Below are positions 36,336 to 43,834 of a DNA stretch of 64,000 bases, one piece after another (the stretch's first letter is position 1; each line of letters begins with the position of its first letter). Source of the DNA: Gelidibacter japonicus. GTDB lineage: Bacteria; Bacteroidota; Bacteroidia; Flavobacteriales; Flavobacteriaceae. The position numbers and the translations under genes were made by a program. The stretch lies in NCBI RefSeq assembly GCF_010725055.1, contig NZ_BJKB01000008.1, forward strand, positions 1 to 64,000, given 5' to 3'. The notes beneath the pieces are model-generated. The model was not told the DNA's origin, did no database searches, and saw only the letters and a program-made list of their open reading frames with translations.

Positions 36336-36427
36336 TAATTGGTTTCTTGTTTTCCACCTTCGCTTTGCCACCCGCCTCTACAGAAGTTTCGGGCAAGCGG
36401 ACGGGCAGGCTTGTTTCTAAGTTGAAT
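36336..36427. repeat. intergenic direct repeat, copy A (3' side of the Nudix gene)
   Basis: Contains GTTTCTTGTTTTCC, then AGTTTCGGGCAAGCGGAC, then GGGCAGGCTTGTTTCTAAGTT. Copy B at 37036-37136 repeats this order with a few substitutions (for example CAAGTGGAC, CTTGTCTCTAAGTT). The copies bracket the Nudix gene in the same orientation, about 700 bp apart. Confidence 0.85.
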
Positions 36428-37021
36428 TTATTCTCTATTCTTTATTAAATCATTTATCTGGGCATATTGCAACAGAATAACCGTTTTAGCGTCTAAAATC
36501 TCTCCAGATACCATCATTTCCAAGGCCTTGGAAAACGGTATTTCCATCACTTCAATCTCTTCATGTTCACTTGCCAATCCTCCACCTTCATTGACTTTCA
36601 TTTCTTCAGAATATGGCGCTACATACAAATACATCTTTTCGGTTAAGGCGCCAGGTGACATATATGTTTCCATTACCTTTTTAACATCCTTTACCAGGTA
36701 TCCAACCTCCTCTTCCACTTCCCGAATTATGGTGGACTCAGGCAAATCATTGTCATCTATAGCGCCAGCACAGACTTCAATGGACATCGCTTCGTCTTTA
36801 TTGGTATGGTATATTGGCATTCGGAATTGTTTAGTCAAAATAATGGTGCCCTTATCAACATTGTATAATAAAATTCCGGTGCCATGCCCACGATCATAGC
36901 TTTCTCTCGAAATGCGTTTCCATGTGCCATCTTTGAACCGGTAATCATAATTGATCTCCAATAAAGTAGCCCAAGCTTTGGAAAGTGTTCTATAGACGAT
37001 GTTTTTTATGTTGTTTGACAT
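36428..37021 (-). CDS. Nudix hydrolase (NudK / ADP-sugar pyrophosphatase-like)
   Basis: A 197-residue cytosolic Nudix enzyme. The box runs from GAIDDNDLPE to REVEEEVGY (about 90-112), with REVEEEVG as the metal-binding core. GHGTGILLYN and MYLYVAPYSEE fit the GDP-mannose pyrophosphatase NudK/ADP-ribose branch, which splits nucleotide sugars. It lies inside the seven-gene cluster but is framed by two copies of an intergenic repeat, so it may be an insertion rather than a functional member. Confidence 0.87.
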   Translation of the reverse strand: MSNNIKNIVYRTLSKAWATLLEINYDYRFKDGTWKRISRESYDRGHGTGILLYNVDKGTIILTKQFRMPIYHTNKDEAMSIEVCAGAIDDNDLPESTIIREVEEEVGYLVKDVKKVMETYMSPGALTEKMYLYVAPYSEEMKVNEGGGLASEHEEIEVMEIPFSKALEMMVSGEILDAKTVILLQYAQINDLIKNRE

Positions 37022-37029
37022 TGAAATTT

Positions 37030-37136
37030 TTCTTGTTTCTTGTTTCTTGTTTCCCTCCTCCGCAAATGCTACCCGTCTCTAGAAAAGTTTCGGGCAAGTG
37101 GACGGGCAGGCTTGTCTCTAAGTTAGATTTATTTTT
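37030..37136. repeat. intergenic direct repeat, copy B, starting with (TTCTTGT)3
   Basis: Three perfect TTCTTGT units (37030-37050), then CGGGCAAGTGGACGGGCAGG and CTTGTCTCTAAGTT. This parallels copy A at 36336-36427. After it, 37137-37164 again shows 7-bp spacing (nnnTCTA steps) leading into the ATPase gene's stop. Confidence 0.85.
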
Positions 37137-37161
37137 TAGTCTATTTTCTATACTCTATTCT

Positions 37162-39120
37162 CTACTTTTCAAACTTCTTTCGTGCTTCCAATTCTATATG
37201 AAGTTGATTGACTCTTGAATCAACCTGACGCTTGAAATCGGTGTCAGCAATGGTGGCCACGTTATCTAGATAACGCACAACCTCCTGACGTCTTATTTCA
37301 GAAAAATCGAGGCCTTTCATATTGGCCCGCATCAATTCCTGAAGCATGTTGAATTTGGTCTCATAAGTCTGCTTAAAATATATTTCGGGATTATCAAACC
37401 ATGAGGGTTCCAAATCAAAATCGGTTAAGCGCAATGAGATGGCCGATTGTATATTCCGAACATCTCTTGACGAAAAGAACGGAAAAACCTTTTGAATTTC
37501 TTTATATAAATGGGCATAAAACTGGTGTTCGTCGGTTTGAAACTGTTTTTCAACCTGATCATAAACGGCATGCACACGTTCTTCTGCAGGCTTATCAACA
37601 GCACTTAATATCTCTCCCATGTTTTTGGCCAAACCTTGATCCTGAAGATAGTTATAATGATTAGGGTCTTTCATATTTACAAAATCCGGCATGGTATTCT
37701 GCAACTTACGCCACCATAAATGATCCTGGTCCAAAAAGTCATGCTCGGTTCTTGCGCCGTCGATTTTGAATCGACCTTGCACACGCGAGATCACTGCTTT
37801 ATCCAGCATTTCCGGTAAATTAGTGAACAATCCGATGGAGCTATTACCGTAATTTACCGCGTAAGCCCCTTCCGTATATCTCAAAAACACGCCAATAACC
37901 TCTTTAACACCGGCAGACACACCTTGTGCGGTTCGTTCCTGCAAGTTGTTTTCGGCATCGTCAATAGGTGCAAAAATCAGTTTTGACGGATCTTGCATTG
38001 GCCTCATCCATTCCACCATTTTCTCAGCAGAACCACCTTGAAAGGTGGAAATCAAAGTATCGGGCATAGGATGGAATAAAAACGGAATCTCCAAATGGTC
38101 ACAATGTTCCTTTAGTTTAGTAGCGATGGCCGCAATAAGCATACTTTTTCCTGTTCCAGGAATACCGTAACCCATAAAGACTGGCATAAATCCGCCCAAT
38201 TCCTGAAACGGATTCTTTTTGGCGGTAAAATCGTAACTCAGCATTCGCTCCGTTAATCGTCGTGCAAAATGTTTGGCGTCTTTGTTTCCGACAATCTGCT
38301 CAAACTTAATTTTGTTGAATTCGACACTTTTGGCAGCACCGGCAAAAACGTTGTTCCATCCCGATATTGCAAATTCCGTATGCTCTAACTTGTAAGTCCT
38401 GTCCACAATGGTTTCCTGGTACTCCAAGGTAGATTTCCGCATTTGAATTTCATCAATCAATGCTTCAAAGAAGACCACTGTGAAATCGGCCACATCCTTA
38501 TCACTTTTGATAATCTCAGGATGTCCCAAATACTTGTCATAATAGAACAAGGTGCAGGCAACTCCTTTTAAAGGAGATAAAAGAGAAACTTCGGGAATAC
38601 CCGCAAATTTTTGCTTCATCACACTCAAATCGTCAGATGCATAAGGTTTTAAATTGTGTAAAATATGATAGGCCGCTGAAAACAACATGAAGGCAGTTGC
38701 AGTATGCATTTTACTTTCATATTCCCTCTTACCCATGCTGTCCAATGATGCTTTACGCTCATTTAAACTGGATAATCCTGAAGCATCATAATAGCTATCC
38801 TTGATCCAGATGCCTAAAGTCAAACCTTCCTGAACGGCATATAAGGTTTGGTTAAGCAATACAGGAATGGCGATGGAATCAGGAAGCAAACGCTTTTTAA
38901 GCTCCAAAATCGTTTTGGACACCGATGTGGTTTCTGCTATATTAGAGCCGTTATTGGCTCTGGAAAGATAGAGGAGAATGGAATCGTCTTTGGCGTCTTT
39001 ATCCTTGTTTTTGGCGCGTTGCCCTTGTTCCCATTGGATACTTTTTAGATACGATGCGGCTTCATCACGAAGCATATCGAGGTCATTTTGTTTTATGGGA
39101 AATGTTGAGTTTTGTTGCAT
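37162..39120 (-). CDS. AAA+ ATPase, seven-gene cluster
   Basis: A 652-residue protein. An N-terminal helical domain of about 300 residues without known motifs precedes an AAA+ core: Walker A GYGIPGTGKS (about 316-325), Walker B LIFAPIDDAEN (about 382-392), and sensor/arginine-finger region SIGLFTNLPEMLDKAVISRVQGRF (about 432-455). A helical C-terminal domain follows. Walker B has two aspartates (DD) rather than DE, unusual for an active AAA+ and worth noting. The chaperone or remodelling role is inferred from the fold only. Upstream lies a broken four-helix-bundle gene, then the 353-aa gene; downstream lies the Nudix gene. Confidence 0.88.
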   Translation of the reverse strand: MQQNSTFPIKQNDLDMLRDEAASYLKSIQWEQGQRAKNKDKDAKDDSILLYLSRANNGSNIAETTSVSKTILELKKRLLPDSIAIPVLLNQTLYAVQEGLTLGIWIKDSYYDASGLSSLNERKASLDSMGKREYESKMHTATAFMLFSAAYHILHNLKPYASDDLSVMKQKFAGIPEVSLLSPLKGVACTLFYYDKYLGHPEIIKSDKDVADFTVVFFEALIDEIQMRKSTLEYQETIVDRTYKLEHTEFAISGWNNVFAGAAKSVEFNKIKFEQIVGNKDAKHFARRLTERMLSYDFTAKKNPFQELGGFMPVFMGYGIPGTGKSMLIAAIATKLKEHCDHLEIPFLFHPMPDTLISTFQGGSAEKMVEWMRPMQDPSKLIFAPIDDAENNLQERTAQGVSAGVKEVIGVFLRYTEGAYAVNYGNSSIGLFTNLPEMLDKAVISRVQGRFKIDGARTEHDFLDQDHLWWRKLQNTMPDFVNMKDPNHYNYLQDQGLAKNMGEILSAVDKPAEERVHAVYDQVEKQFQTDEHQFYAHLYKEIQKVFPFFSSRDVRNIQSAISLRLTDFDLEPSWFDNPEIYFKQTYETKFNMLQELMRANMKGLDFSEIRRQEVVRYLDNVATIADTDFKRQVDSRVNQLHIELEARKKFEK

Positions 39121-39127
39121 ATTTTTT

Positions 39128-39162
39128 AGTCCTCAGTTGGCAGTCTTCAGTATTCAGTCGTG
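39128..39162. repeat. 7-bp array AGTnnnC x5 (left bracket of four-helix-bundle relic 2)
   Basis: AGTCCTC, AGTTGGC, AGTCTTC, AGTATTC, AGTCGTG. AGTTGGCAGTC (39135-39145) recurs inverted as GACTGCCAACT at 39623-39633, so the pseudogene lies between inverted repeats. Confidence 0.85.
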
Positions 39163-39173
39163 GAATGCCTTTA

Positions 39174-39539
39174 TTATTTTAATCCAAATTTATCTGGATT
39201 ATTAATCATATAGTTCAAGAGTCTCCCAATTTCTTCACTCTTTAATTGTAGTTCTTCTCTCTTTGTATTATCGATGTAATGACAAGCTAATGCAAAGTCT
39301 AACCATAATTGGGTTTCTGAATTTTCGCTATCAGCATCTGACAATTTACTTTTAAAATGTTTTTCATATTGACGTTTTCAATAAGCTTCAGCAATTGCAG
39401 AACACACAGCTCGACTTGATCTAACCATTTGCGAAGTCAACAAAAATTGCTCAGATTTAGGAAACTCTTTTGTTAGGTGAAAAATATCCATCGCTAAATC
39501 AAATCCTTTCTGATATGCCAATAACTTTTTAAAACTCAT
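39174..39539 (-). pseudogene. second four-helix-bundle protein gene with one in-frame TGA
   Basis: A single 122-codon frame runs from ATG 39539 to TAA 39174-39176. It reads MSFKKLLAYQKGFDLAMDIF, then SSRAVCSAIAEAY, then a TGA at 39378-39380 (codon 54), then KRQYEKHFKSKLSDADSENS and ETQLWLDFALACHYID. This belongs to the four-helix-bundle family subgroup with 'IAEAxxKRxYExHFxSKLSDADxENxET'; relatives have an Arg where the TGA is. No indels. Like relic 1, the TGA is preceded by TAT and followed by A. It lies in the gap between the AAA+ and 353-aa genes. Confidence 0.85.
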
Positions 39540-39596
39540 TTCATTGATTTTGAGCAAAGTTCATAAATTATTTTTCAGTATCTGTCTTCCACGCAA

Positions 39597-39631
39597 CTGT
39601 TGATTGTTAACTGTTGACTGTTGACTGCCAA
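39597..39631. repeat. 7-bp array CTGTTGA-like x5 (right bracket of four-helix-bundle relic 2)
   Basis: CTGTTGA, TTGTTAA, CTGTTGA, CTGTTGA, CTGCCAA. The reverse complement gives AGTnnnC-type steps matching 39128-39162. Confidence 0.85.
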
Positions 39632-39776
39632 CTTACATCAATTCCTCTACGGAAATTTAATCCACCTTCCCGAAAAAAGAGAAGGAATTTCTTCGTTTAT
39701 TTATAAAAACTTCCAATTCTTCGCAATTAAAAGTCTTGATTCTTGATTCTATGAGCGCAGCGGTCTTGGTTCTATT

Positions 39777-40838
39777 TTACACTTTACTTATTTCCAAATC
39801 CGCAATCTGAATCGGAGGTTTTGCCAACCCATTCATGATTTCCGGTGTTTTACTGTATAATAATTGAATGATGCGATGGGGTGCCAAGACATAACTTTTA
39901 TGAATGGGGTCGTTCCATTTTTGCAAAATTTGTTTAGAGAAATAACCTCCTTCACTAAATTCGCTGCCTGAAAATACTTCATCAACACTTAAGGACAATG
40001 CATAGGATTCCAACGGCACCACTTTTTCTGCAATGCTCTTTAAAATCGCATGGGTAATTTGGTTTTCATCTTTCGCAAATACATTGTGGAAAGGTCCCAA
40101 ATCGATGCGTTTGATGTGTTTTGGCTTTATGTCCTTGAGTTTTCTATCGATACCATAAGCCATGACATCGAGGTTCATTTCTCGATCTGCGGTGTTCTTG
40201 AGAACCTCATAAATTTGAGTTTTGTAAGTTTCTATATTGGTACCTTCAAAATCAAAGTACATATAACAGATAAAAGGTCGGTTGCAACCCACGTCAAAAA
40301 AACTCCAACTGGTCATAAATTCAGCTGCAGAATTTCCTGGTGCCTTGATTATTTTTCCTTGGACAAACCGATTAAAAATAAACTTCTGCTCTACTGAAGT
40401 ATAATAAACAATGGAGGCCGCTTGAAACAATCTGCTTTTTTTAATGGGTTCTTTCTTTCGAAGCAAGGTATCCAAAAACTCCTCCTGTAGCTCACTCACA
40501 TCCTTAAGCTTGTTGACGTAGTTTTCCTTTAATGACAAATCATTGAACAGATACCGGAATTCCAAATAATTGGGAAAACCGGATTCGGTCAGATCCACTT
40601 TCATATTCTCCTCTTCGTCATACATATACTTGACCCGCATGGCTTCAATGGAATACAATAGCAAATCAGCATATTGTTTAAAAAAAATGAGTTCCTGATG
40701 AGTGCACAGATTTTCACGTTGTGCACTCACTATTAATTCTTTTAGCGCAAAATCGACCATTTTATGATAAAACACATACTGCTCCTTGGAATCGAGATAT
40801 GCAGAATCTAATGGTGTTACGATGTGATTGATGGACAC
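39777..40838 (-). CDS. protein of unknown function (353 aa), seven-gene cluster
   Basis: A 353-residue soluble protein with no signal or membrane helix. The N-terminal 150 residues are helical (KMVDFALKELIVSAQRENL; LQEEFLDTLLRKKEPIKK). The middle contains RPFICYMYFDFEGTNIETYKTQIYEVLKN, and the C-terminal part includes LSLSVDEVFSGSEFSEGGYFSKQIL. No known domain is apparent to me. It is the second gene of the cluster; a long imperfect hairpin separates it from the coiled-coil gene. Confidence 0.8.
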   Translation of the reverse strand: MSINHIVTPLDSAYLDSKEQYVFYHKMVDFALKELIVSAQRENLCTHQELIFFKQYADLLLYSIEAMRVKYMYDEEENMKVDLTESGFPNYLEFRYLFNDLSLKENYVNKLKDVSELQEEFLDTLLRKKEPIKKSRLFQAASIVYYTSVEQKFIFNRFVQGKIIKAPGNSAAEFMTSWSFFDVGCNRPFICYMYFDFEGTNIETYKTQIYEVLKNTADREMNLDVMAYGIDRKLKDIKPKHIKRIDLGPFHNVFAKDENQITHAILKSIAEKVVPLESYALSLSVDEVFSGSEFSEGGYFSKQILQKWNDPIHKSYVLAPHRIIQLLYSKTPEIMNGLAKPPIQIADLEISKV

Positions 40839-40927
40839 TTTTATAATTAAAAATTAATAATGCAAAATTATGAATTACTCCTAATGTAGCTATAACCGAA
40901 ACACACGTTAAGGGTTGCAGCGGCATC

Positions 40928-40974
40928 CTTTTTTGTTTGGAGGGCGAGTTTAGCGAAACCTTCAATCAAAAAAG
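40928..40974. other. long imperfect hairpin between the first two cluster genes
   Basis: Arms 40928-40943 and 40959-40974 pair over 16 positions with two mismatches, around a 15-nt loop. It lies 90 bp before the start of the 353-aa gene. It could attenuate transcription within the operon or be a dispersed element. Confidence 0.65.
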
Positions 40975-41082
40975 ACACGGCGAAAAGCCTGACCACACTT
41001 TTCGCGTGGGAACGCCCTAAATAAAAAATCATATAGACCCCACAGGTTTTGAAAACCTTTAAATGCCGTCATCATCTTTTTA

Positions 41083-42432
41083 TCAGGACAATAGATCGTC
41101 GCTATTGGTTTCAGGTTTTGGCGTTGCCGCCGGTTTTCCTGCATCGACATTTCCTGAAGGCTTCGTAGCGTCAGCTTTATAGTAATCCTCAAAGATCTCT
41201 TTCATGTCTATACCGTAGCGCTCCGCAAAATTCTTTTGAATATCGGCATCTTTAGTACGGATTTCCTGTAAAGCTTCTGCGTAACTGCTATAAACTCCTT
41301 GCATCACTTTTTCGTGGACAGGAATATTATCCATCATTTCCTGACGTGCTTTGGCACTTGCGGTATGCATTGATGCTAAGGTTTCTCCAATATGCTCATC
41401 GGTCTTGACCCCTAAATGTTCTAAAATAGCCGCAAATTCCTGATCTGTGCGCGCTTTTAAAGCCACAACATATCCGTCATAGTATTTAAGACGCTCTTCG
41501 GTATCACTCTTTAGTTTAGCACGGTGTGTCTGTAAGTTGCTACGTAGAGATGTCAATACTTTAATGGTCAAGTTGTGTTTATGCACAAAACTATCTTTAC
41601 TCGCCGCCAACGTAGTATAGGCATTTTTAAGACCTTCCAACTCTTCTATCTTTTGTTCCAAAGTTGTGACTTTGCCTACAGACTGAGCATAGTCGGCCGA
41701 TTGCTTATCGACAATTTCATCCAATTCCTGACGGGCCTGTTTTAACAGGGCGTAGTGATCATCGAGTTTGGCTTCTACTTCTTTCTTCTTTTCTAAAGCG
41801 CGGGTATGATTTTTAGTAGCCTCAACAATAGCAATCTGAAGCTTGTCTTCCACTTCTTTAATTTCAACTTCCCTGTTTTTTAATCGGGATACCGCAGCCT
41901 GACTCTTATAGGACAGTTCGGCCAGAAGTGTTTGTACATCGGCACTCTCAATACGCTCTTGGAACATGGCTTTTGCTTTATTATCAGCACCAGCCCTAAC
42001 TTTCTCTGCTTCCTTAAACTCCTGTTCTTCCTGTTTGATTTTGCTTTTACGTCCCCAAAGATTGTTCCACCAGGTATCTGGTTTATTGCGTGCATCCTCC
42101 AATTCAATGCGAGCACGTTCCAACGCTTTTTGGGCATCGTCAATGACACGTTGCTCATCGGCATTGAGAGAAGAGAACTTTTCAAAGATAATCCCCACTT
42201 CGTCCTGATAATCTGTAAGGTCCTTGATGGCATCCAAAAGTGTTGTTCGATCCTTTTCTGCCATATGCACCACATCATCAAGTGTGGCGTTCAGGATTTT
42301 TTGGCGGGACTGTGGATCGTCTTCCTGGGCAAGCTTAGACTTCATGGTGTCAATGGCTTTCCCCCAATTGACATCCACTTTACCAGTTTTTTCGTTGGAA
42401 TTGGTTTCTAATAAATCAAAATCATCTGACAT
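41083..42432 (-). CDS. long coiled-coil protein (TelA-like in outline), first gene of the cluster
   Basis: A 449-residue, almost fully alpha-helical protein. Coiled-coil segments run over about 85-125, 140-300 and 320-400 (for example VIDDAQKALERARIELEDARN and VTTLEQKIEELEGLKNAY). A proline/threonine-rich acidic tail (TKPSGNVDAGKPAATPKPETNSDD) ends it. The outline recalls the TelA/toxic-anion-resistance family and 'microtubule-binding' annotations; I cannot confirm family membership by eye. It heads the cluster, with a -7 motif upstream at 42500-42507. Inferred role: structural or adaptor partner of the AAA+ ATPase. Confidence 0.8.
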   Translation of the reverse strand: MSDDFDLLETNSNEKTGKVDVNWGKAIDTMKSKLAQEDDPQSRQKILNATLDDVVHMAEKDRTTLLDAIKDLTDYQDEVGIIFEKFSSLNADEQRVIDDAQKALERARIELEDARNKPDTWWNNLWGRKSKIKQEEQEFKEAEKVRAGADNKAKAMFQERIESADVQTLLAELSYKSQAAVSRLKNREVEIKEVEDKLQIAIVEATKNHTRALEKKKEVEAKLDDHYALLKQARQELDEIVDKQSADYAQSVGKVTTLEQKIEELEGLKNAYTTLAASKDSFVHKHNLTIKVLTSLRSNLQTHRAKLKSDTEERLKYYDGYVVALKARTDQEFAAILEHLGVKTDEHIGETLASMHTASAKARQEMMDNIPVHEKVMQGVYSSYAEALQEIRTKDADIQKNFAERYGIDMKEIFEDYYKADATKPSGNVDAGKPAATPKPETNSDDLLS

Positions 42433-42499
42433 ATAGTATATGGTTTAAGTATGTTCAAAAAAATTAGTGAGTAGCAATTTCGTTAAAAATTATCAGTTT

Positions 42500-42507
42500 C
42501 AAAATTA
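42500..42507 (-). promoter_or_regulatory. possible -7 promoter element for the seven-gene cluster
   Basis: CAAAATTA reads TAATTTTG on the minus strand, 68 bp before the start at 42432. It lies in the divergent region shared with the MBL-fold gene at 42606. Confidence 0.4.
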
Positions 42508-42605
42508 TTACACCTTTAATTATATGTAATAAATGTTATTAAATTGTTACAGACTATTAAAATATATTTTAAAGTCACTACCTTTAAGAGACAAAAATCA
42601 GACAA

Positions 42606-43391
42606 ATGAAACATGTAAGTTTTATCGCCTCAGCCTTGATCGTGCTATCGTTTAACTGTAAAAACAATCCTGAAAAAGTTGTAGAAACAGCGTCAACATC
42701 GTCCAATGAGCTGCACGAGACCATTAATAATGAAGAGATAAAAATCATTCCAATAAATCATGCCACAATGGTTTTATCTCATATAGACCAAGTCGTTTAT
42801 GTTGATCCTGTGGGTGGTATTGAAGCATTTTCAGGACAGGAACAACCAGATTATATTTTGATCACCGATATTCATGGGGATCATTTAGACCCAACCACTT
42901 TAGAAAATATGGCATTGGAATCTACGACGCTCATTGTCCCTCAAGCGGTGAAAGAAAAGTTGCCCGAAATAAAGGCTAAGGAAATTATAGTTATGAATAA
43001 TGGGGATACCCAGGATCTTGGACCCTTTTCCATTGAAGCCATTCCGATGTACAATTTAAGAGAAGAAGCCTTAAAATTTCATGAAAAAGGGAGAGGTAAC
43101 GGATATGTTTTAAATTGGAACAATCAAAGGATTTATATTTCTGGAGATACTGAGGATATTCCCGAAATGCGGAATCTAAAAGATATTGACATCGCATTTG
43201 TATGCATGAACCTCCCCTATACAATGACAGTTGAAAGTGCCGCAAGTGCGGTATTGGATTTTAAGCCCAAAAAAGTATATCCGTATCATTATAGAGGTAA
43301 GGATGGAATGAGTGATGTTGACAAATTTAAATCCATTGTAAATAAGGCCAACCCAAACATTGAAACAGTGCAGTTAATCTGGTATAAGTGA
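42606..43391 (+). CDS. lipoprotein with metallo-beta-lactamase fold
   Basis: A 261-residue exported hydrolase. The N-terminus ends in a lipobox (LSFNC, Cys18). The metal site includes DIHGDH (His90, Asp92, His93), a variant of HxHxDH in which the first histidine is Asp. Asp in SGDTED and His in YPYHYRG near the end complete the set. The family hydrolyses varied substrates (UlaG/RNase Z-like 'L-ascorbate lactonase' branch). Function not assigned. Located on the cell envelope by the lipobox; divergent from the cluster at 41083-42432. Confidence 0.85.
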   Translation: MKHVSFIASALIVLSFNCKNNPEKVVETASTSSNELHETINNEEIKIIPINHATMVLSHIDQVVYVDPVGGIEAFSGQEQPDYILITDIHGDHLDPTTLENMALESTTLIVPQAVKEKLPEIKAKEIIVMNNGDTQDLGPFSIEAIPMYNLREEALKFHEKGRGNGYVLNWNNQRIYISGDTEDIPEMRNLKDIDIAFVCMNLPYTMTVESAASAVLDFKPKKVYPYHYRGKDGMSDVDKFKSIVNKANPNIETVQLIWYK

Positions 43392-43478
43392 CGGGTTGTC
43401 GATTGGGATGTCCTGCTAAAAACTGAATCGGTTCATAACTTTTTTAGTATGATATAGTTACGGAATAAATTAATAATG

Positions 43479-43486
43479 TATATTTG
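43479..43486 (+). promoter_or_regulatory. -7 promoter element for the 43517 gene
   Basis: TATATTTG fits TAnnTTTG, 30 bp before the ATG at 43517. Confidence 0.5.
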
Positions 43487-43516
43487 AACAGCCAACCAAA
43501 TCTAATTGCATAAATC

Positions 43517-43750
43517 ATGTCTTTAAACCTATACAAAGTCTCCCAATTAGCCGTGGTAAGTACAGAACACCTTACCATAGTTTTGCTTATAACCGCTGGT
43601 GTATTTTTGTTTTTTATAGCTCTGGCCGTAATTAAAATGTATAAATTAAAAGCGGAAAATAAGCGGTTAACTGATAGTGAAGCTTTTAAGGCTGAAGTTG
43701 ATGAGAGTTACAAGGATTTTACGGATGGTCATTTATATGACAATAACTAA
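43517..43750 (+). CDS. small single-helix membrane protein
   Basis: A 77-residue protein with one membrane helix (about 20-43) and a charged C-terminal segment (KLKAENKRLTDSEAFKAEVDESYKDFTDG). Unknown family. It has a promoter motif upstream and a terminator downstream (43803-43833), which supports it as a real gene. Confidence 0.68.
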   Translation: MSLNLYKVSQLAVVSTEHLTIVLLITAGVFLFFIALAVIKMYKLKAENKRLTDSEAFKAEVDESYKDFTDGHLYDNN

Positions 43751-43802
43751 AATATTCAAAATTCAAATTCCAAACACCGATAACCCAATGACTATATAAT
43801 AA

Positions 43803-43833
43803 AAAAAATGCCGTTCGACGAACGGCATTTTTT
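43803..43833. terminator. bidirectional terminator between the 43517 gene and ettA
   Basis: AAAAAATGCCGTTCG and its reverse complement meet at a central A (43803-43833). It ends one base before the ettA stop codon region (43835). Confidence 0.92.
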
Positions 43834-43834
43834 A

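Noticed and set aside
34819-39380. Selenocysteine insertion at the TGA codons of the four-helix-bundle genes
   Set aside because: Relatives have a basic residue there, not cysteine, and no bacterial SECIS-like hairpin directly follows either TGA.
40762-41192. Short minus-strand frames in the gap between the coiled-coil and 353-aa genes
   Set aside because: They overlap real genes or the long hairpin and have no protein-like pattern.
43803-43833. Palindrome GCCGTTCGACGAACGGC as an operator
   Set aside because: A/T runs on both sides and its place between converging genes make it a bidirectional terminator.
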